DNA from: CAG-103 sp905215475
GTDB taxonomy: Bacteria > Bacillota > Clostridia > Oscillospirales > Oscillospiraceae
Reading direction: 5' to 3'
DNA: 64,000 bases
Assembly (NCBI GenBank): GCA_905215475.1
Contig: CAJMPW010000001.1
Coordinates: 124,001-188,000 of the forward strand
Notes under the pieces: model-generated
What the model was told of the DNA's origin: nothing
Database searches by the model: none
Seen by the model: the letters and a program-made list of their open reading frames with translations, nothing else
Program-made: the position numbers and the translations under genes
Shown here: one piece after another, positions 60,611-64,000 of the stretch
Layout: the number at the start of each line of letters is the position of its first letter
Position numbering within the stretch: the stretch's first letter is position 1

Positions 60611-61165
60611 TTATGCCTTCGGCGTGCCGTCGGGGTTAAACAGCGGCAGCTTTCCGAGCACGGTGATGTCGGGGCGGTCGTTGGCGTCGCCCTCGGCGAG
60701 CACGGCCATCTTGCCGACGATGATGCCGCCGGCCTCGTTGACGAGCTCCTCCATCGCGCGCAGCGACTCGCCGGTCGAGATCACATCGTCGACGATGACG
60801 ATGCGCTTGCCGTGGATCAGCTCCGCGTCCGTCTGGTCGAGCACGAGCGTCTGCACGCCCTGCGTCGTAATGGACTTCACATTCACCTGGAACACGCTGC
60901 TCATGTAGGCCTTGGCCTTCTTGCGGGCGACGAAGTACTTGTCCGCACCGCTCTGACGGGCCATTTCATACACCAGCGGGATGGCTTTCGCTTCGGGGGC
61001 GATCAGATAGTCATATTCCGGCGTCAGCTTCAGCAGCTCGGCCGCGCAGTGCACGGTCAGCTCCACGTCGCCAAACATGACGAACGCGCCGATGTACAGG
61101 TCATCGGAGACCTTGCACAGGGGCAGATCGCGCTTTAGCCCGGCGATATCCATCTCATATGTCAT
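60611..61165 (-). CDS. Apt-type phosphoribosyltransferase
   Basis: A 184-residue type I phosphoribosyltransferase. The PRPP motif is RIVIVDDVISTGES (near residue 120), with the flexible-loop region ARKKAKAYMSSVFQV and the N-terminal part DYLIAPEAKAIPLVYEMAR in Apt/Xpt order. It should join a purine base to PRPP; adenine is most likely but xanthine or a regulatory role is possible. AGGAGGAA precedes the ATG. Monocistronic. Confidence 0.86.
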   Translation of the reverse strand: MTYEMDIAGLKRDLPLCKVSDDLYIGAFVMFGDVELTVHCAAELLKLTPEYDYLIAPEAKAIPLVYEMARQSGADKYFVARKKAKAYMSSVFQVNVKSITTQGVQTLVLDQTDAELIHGKRIVIVDDVISTGESLRAMEELVNEAGGIIVGKMAVLAEGDANDRPDITVLGKLPLFNPDGTPKA

Positions 61166-61205
61166 TTGAAATTCCTCCTAATCATAATCACAGGGTAACA
61201 AAGAC

Positions 61206-61233
61206 ATTATACATGAACGCAGGAAAAATGCAA
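61206..61233 (-). promoter_or_regulatory. Promoter of the phosphoribosyltransferase gene
   Basis: Minus strand: TTGCAT (61233-61228), 16-nt spacer, TATAAT (61211-61206), 41 nt before the start. Confidence 0.7.
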
Positions 61234-61285
61234 GACTCCCGGCGGCAAAAGATGCCTTTGTGTATGTGTCATATGGACGGATGTG

Positions 61286-61321
61286 TTTCGAATATATTTC
61301 AGTAAAGATAACCATTCGAAA
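61286..61321. promoter_or_regulatory. Inverted repeat TTTCGAAT...ATTCGAAA
   Basis: Perfect 8-bp arms (61286-61293 and 61314-61321) separated by 20 nt in the AT-rich gap upstream of the NSS transporter. Whether it acts as a protein site is unknown. Confidence 0.45.
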
Positions 61322-61387
61322 ACAGAATATCAAAATACTGGGAATTGCCATTTTCGTGACGCCGTCAGAATATCTAAAAAGTGGTCG

Positions 61388-61406
61388 AGTTTGAACGGCT
61401 CAAACT
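61388..61406. promoter_or_regulatory. Inverted repeat AGTTTGA-N5-TCAAACT
   Basis: Perfect 7-bp arms (61388-61394 and 61400-61406), centred about 60 nt upstream of the likely -35 at 61457. The position suits an activator or repressor site. Confidence 0.45.
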
Positions 61407-61456
61407 ATGCCATCGTCTAAAATGAACAGTCTGTGAACGAAATTCATGAAAAACGG

Positions 61457-61485
61457 TTGCGAATTTCGGGTTTTTAGTGTAAATT
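61457..61485 (+). promoter_or_regulatory. Probable promoter of the NSS transporter
   Basis: TTGCGA (61457-61462), 17-nt spacer, TAAATT (61480-61485). It leaves a leader of roughly 115 nt that contains a strong hairpin (61530-61553). Confidence 0.55.
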
Positions 61486-61529
61486 AGCAATATATTCATC
61501 GAGAATTTCCCACTTGCGGTTATAGATGT

Positions 61530-61553
61530 CCGGACGAAGCGGTTATCGTCCGG
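61530..61553 (+). promoter_or_regulatory. Leader hairpin of the NSS transporter
   Basis: Perfect 8-bp stem CCGGACGA/TCGTCCGG with loop AGCGGTTA, followed by GGGA-AG-TCCC (61565-61574). No T-tract follows, so it is not a terminator. I could not match it to a known riboswitch. Confidence 0.5.
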
Positions 61554-61606
61554 CACTATTTGGGGGAAGTCCCGGGGAAAAGCAATTTGAAATTGGAGGA
61601 AAAACA

Positions 61607-63061
61607 ATGGACGAAAACAAACGTGGTTCATTTGGCAGCAATATCGGCTTTCTGATGTCTGCCATCGGTTCCGCCGTCGGCCTCGGCAATATCTGGGGCT
61701 TCCCGTACAAAATGGGCAAGAGCGGCGGCTTTACGTTCCTGATCATCTACCTGATCCTCGCGGTCTTCGTCGGCTTTGCGATCATGCTGTCCGAGCTGGC
61801 GATGGGTCGTAAGACCGGCCTCGGCCCGGTCAACGCCTACAAGACTGTGTCGAAGAAGTTCAAGTGGGTCGGCTGGCTGGCGATTCTGGCTCCGTTCCTG
61901 ATCCTGACCTTCTACTCGGTCCTCGGCGGCTACTGCATCTACTACATCGTCCTCAACATTGTCGGCCTGTTCAAGGGTGTGCCCGGCGCTGAGAGCTTTG
62001 GCGCGCTGCTCACCAACCCCGGCATGAGCATTCTCGTGATGCTCGGCTTCATGATCATCTGCTACCTCATCAACCTCAACGGTGTCGGCGGCGGCATTGA
62101 GAAGTTCAACAAGATCGGCATGCCCGCTCTGTTCGTCATGCTCGTCATCGTCATCATCCGTGCCTGGACGCTCCCGCACGCTGCGGAAGGTCTGAAGTTC
62201 ATGTTCGTCCCCGGCTACGCGGTCAAGGGCGGCTTCATCGACAAGGCACCCGGCGTCATGTCCGTTCTGGCGACGGCCGGTGGTCAGATGTTCTTCTCCC
62301 TGTCGCTGGCGATGGGCGCCATGATCACCTATGGCTCCTACCTCGGCAAGGATGAGAACCTGCCGAAAAACTCCGTCATCATCGTGATCGCTGATACCAT
62401 CGTTGCCATCATGGCCGGTCTCGCCGTTATCCCGGCGGCCGTCGCCAACGGCATCGCCAAGGGCATGGCCGTCTCCGAGATCAAGCTCGGCGGCCCGACC
62501 CTTCTGTTCGCCACCCTGCAGGACGTGTTCCATGACATGGGCACCATCGGCGGCGTCTTCGGCTTCATCTTCTATGCCCTCGTTCTGATCGCGGCCATCT
62601 CGTCCGCCATCTCCCTGATCGAGGCGGTCGCCGTCACCTTCATCGACCGCGCCAGCGCGCGCGGTGAGGAGCCCAGCCGTCCGCGTACGATCACCCTCGT
62701 GTGCATCGTCGTCTTCCTGCTGGCCTGCTTCGTCGCTTCCGACGGTCTTGGCTCTCGTCCGTTCGCCCCGTGGCAGTTCTTCGGCATCGGCTCTGAGGCC
62801 GCTCCGTGGAATGACTGCTGGCTCGACTTCATGGACACCTGGTCCGAAGGCGTTGCGATGCCGCTCGGCGCCCTGCTCATGTCCATCATGATCGGCTGGG
62901 AGATCAAACCGAGCTCCTTGTTCGACGAGATCGACAGCGGCTACAACGGCAAGATCCACGGCTTCTACACCTTCTGCATCAAGTATGTCTGCCCGATCGC
63001 GATGTTCTTCATCCTGCTCGTGCAGCTGAGCACGTTCTTCGGCTTCGGCTGGTTCGAGTGA
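61607..63061 (+). CDS. Sodium-dependent transporter of the neurotransmitter:sodium symporter (NSS) family
   Basis: A 484-residue LeuT-fold membrane protein with about 11-12 helices that imports amino acids or related compounds with sodium. TM1 carries SAIGSAVGLGNIWGFPYK, the unwound sodium/substrate site, followed by GGFTFLIIYLI; the TM6 region is SLSLAMGAMITYGSYL. GGAGGA lies 6 nt before ATG 61607; an in-frame opening from 61526 covers the leader hairpin. The long AT-rich upstream region with several inverted repeats suggests tight regulation. The substrate is unknown. Confidence 0.92.
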   Translation: MDENKRGSFGSNIGFLMSAIGSAVGLGNIWGFPYKMGKSGGFTFLIIYLILAVFVGFAIMLSELAMGRKTGLGPVNAYKTVSKKFKWVGWLAILAPFLILTFYSVLGGYCIYYIVLNIVGLFKGVPGAESFGALLTNPGMSILVMLGFMIICYLINLNGVGGGIEKFNKIGMPALFVMLVIVIIRAWTLPHAAEGLKFMFVPGYAVKGGFIDKAPGVMSVLATAGGQMFFSLSLAMGAMITYGSYLGKDENLPKNSVIIVIADTIVAIMAGLAVIPAAVANGIAKGMAVSEIKLGGPTLLFATLQDVFHDMGTIGGVFGFIFYALVLIAAISSAISLIEAVAVTFIDRASARGEEPSRPRTITLVCIVVFLLACFVASDGLGSRPFAPWQFFGIGSEAAPWNDCWLDFMDTWSEGVAMPLGALLMSIMIGWEIKPSSLFDEIDSGYNGKIHGFYTFCIKYVCPIAMFFILLVQLSTFFGFGWFE

Positions 63062-63105
63062 CCGCAGCAGTGTAAACAGTTCGTACAACGAAACAAAGAA
63101 ACCGC

Positions 63106-63137
63106 AACCGGCAGCCTTCTGGCTGCCGGTTTTTGTT
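63106..63137 (+). terminator. Terminator after the NSS transporter
   Basis: A perfect 11-bp stem (63106-63116 with 63121-63131), TTCT loop, tail TTTGTTG. Confidence 0.85.
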
Positions 63138-63186
63138 GTGCCGTGCGCTGCGGCGGTCACCGTGCAGTCCTGCGTCCGGACATGGA

Positions 63187-63222
63187 AAAAGCGCCGTGCA
63201 GATCGCTCTGCGCGGCGCTTTT
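63187..63222 (-). terminator. Second hairpin downstream of htrA
   Basis: A 16-bp stem with one G-T pair (63187-63202 with 63207-63222); on the minus strand it is followed by TTCCATG after the closing TTTT. A backup terminator for the minus-strand protease gene or for the NSS gene. Confidence 0.55.
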
Positions 63223-63275
63223 CCGCTTGGGGAAAGAAGATGGAGAAAGAAAAAGAGAGGATGCACAAAACATTC

Positions 63276-63300
63276 GGCGGCGGGGCGGTCACCCGCCGCC
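63276..63300 (-). terminator. GC hairpin directly after htrA
   Basis: A perfect 9-bp stem GGCGGCGGG/CCCGCCGCC with 7-nt loop, 20 nt past the stop; minus strand continues GAATGTTTTGTG, a weak T-tract. Confidence 0.6.
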
Positions 63301-63319
63301 GGAGTTGGGGAGAAGCAGA

Positions 63320-64000
63320 TTATTTCGTACTGTCGCTGGCGCGGTCGAAGGTGACGGTCAGCTTCAGCGTCTCGCCGCTGCGCGAGACGGTCAGCGTGGC
63401 GCTCTCGCCGGCGGAGTAGCCGCGCAGTGCACTGCGCAGCGCATCGCCGGAGGAGACGGCCGTGTCGTCGATGGCGGTGATGATGTCACCCGCCTTCAGA
63501 CCGGCCTTCTCGGCGCAGCTGCCGCTGTTGACGGCGTTGACATACGCGCCGTCCGGCATATTGTAGTACTGCGCGGCGCTGTCTGGAATGGTCTGCAGCG
63601 TGATGCCGAGTTGGGCGCGGTCGGTCACGGTGCCGTTTTTCATGAGGTCGTTTGCGATGGCCACGGCGTCATTGACCGGGATGGCGAAGCCCAGACCCTC
63701 CACGCCGGAGGAGCTGTATTTTGCGGTCACGATGCCGATGACCTGCCCTGCGGTGTTATACACCGGGCCGCCGGAGTTGCCGGCGTTGACGGCGGCGTCG
63801 ATCTGGAACATATTGATGCCGCTGTCGGTGCCGTCGGAGGTGGTGATCGTGCGGTCGAGCGCGCTGATCATGCCGCTCGTCATGGTGAACTCCAGCTCGC
63901 CGAGCGGGTTGCCGACGGCGTAGACCGTGTCGCCGACGGACATACTGTCGCTGTCGCCGAAGGTGACGGGCGTCATGCCGGTGGCGTCGATCTTGAGCAG
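63320..64000 (-). CDS. htrA: HtrA/DegP-family serine protease, 5'-truncated by the window edge
   Basis: The last 227 residues of an envelope trypsin-like protease. The frame is open through base 64000, where it reads LLKIDATGM, the usual stretch after the catalytic aspartate. Visible here: YAVGNPLGELEFTMTSG, the catalytic serine in NAGNSGGPVYN, GLGFAIPVNDA, and one PDZ domain (AGLKAGDIITAIDDTAVSS) at the C-terminus. The catalytic His and Asp and the membrane anchor lie beyond the window. An ATG at 63976 is internal, not the start. Confidence 0.93.
   Translation of the reverse strand: MLKIDATGMTPVTFGDSDSMSVGDTVYAVGNPLGELEFTMTSGMISALDRTITTSDGTDSGINMFQIDAAVNAGNSGGPVYNTAGQVIGIVTAKYSSSGVEGLGFAIPVNDAVAIANDLMKNGTVTDRAQLGITLQTIPDSAAQYYNMPDGAYVNAVNSGSCAEKAGLKAGDIITAIDDTAVSSGDALRSALRGYSAGESATLTVSRSGETLKLTVTFDRASDSTK

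Overview
The window is a stretch of bacterial chromosome, clearly GC-rich by eye and densely coded, with no tRNA, rRNA, transposase, phage module or CRISPR array that I could find. Gene content points to a Gram-positive, anaerobic clostridial lineage, most likely Oscillospiraceae/Ruminococcaceae. The signs are the glgC-glgD pair, a DnaD-type replication protein beside a DnaI-type helicase loader, maf-mreC-mreD-PBP, a class B sortase with an SPQTG substrate, an SLH-domain amidase, queH-queT, a cysteine-tailed Mrp/Nbp35 ATPase and NSS and PutP sodium symporters. Promoters with TTGACA-like and TATAAT-like hexamers 16-18 nt apart and many hairpin-plus-T terminators fit the same group. The genus is not determined.

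Layout. 1-8.1 kb: hypB; a LysR regulator divergent from a proline-type sodium symporter; a MarR regulator translationally coupled to a heterodimeric ABC exporter. 8.1-8.5 kb: an AT-rich gap between two convergent gene ends holding a regular array of a 10-bp motif, the most unusual non-coding feature here. 8.5-13 kb: pyruvate kinase with an SseB-like protein, then prs-pth. 13-18.7 kb: a glycogen operon glgC-glgD-glgP plus a PfkB kinase. 18.7-24.4 kb: feoB, a small unknown protein, a transglutaminase-like membrane protein, prfB and dCMP deaminase. 24.4-30.6 kb: queH, queT behind a preQ1 riboswitch candidate, malQ, an SGNH hydrolase, a nucleotidyltransferase and an SLH amidase. 30.6-34.6 kb: Mrp/Nbp35 ATPase, then a minus-strand operon dnaD - helicase loader - DUF2804. 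34.6-48.9 kb: one long plus-strand run (U32 peptidase, maf, mreC, mreD, PBP, a methylglyoxal-synthase-like protein, hisS, aspS, comM, DUF4190, thiI, cinA). 49-52.1 kb: nucleotide-sugar genes (dehydrogenase, rfbA, rfbB). 52.2-56.4 kb: GNAT and SGNH genes, LCP protein, tiny sortase substrate and sortase B. 56.4-64 kb: XRE-lepA-FakA-like domain operon, pta, tadA, a phosphoribosyltransferase, an NSS transporter and a truncated HtrA protease.

How it fits together. Much of the window is housekeeping (translation, envelope growth, glycogen cycling, acetate and pyruvate metabolism). Small accessory circuits sit between: a drug-efflux unit, queuosine-precursor salvage, and a surface-display unit in which a sortase lies directly behind its probable substrate.

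Best candidates for something undescribed: the TTATGNNAAY array at 8120-8455; the sortase unit at 55284-56400, whose predicted wall-anchored product is only about 37 residues; a methylglyoxal-synthase fold that has lost its catalytic residues; and a stand-alone FakA-type C-terminal domain behind lepA. All coordinates and motif counts were read by hand; no database search was run.
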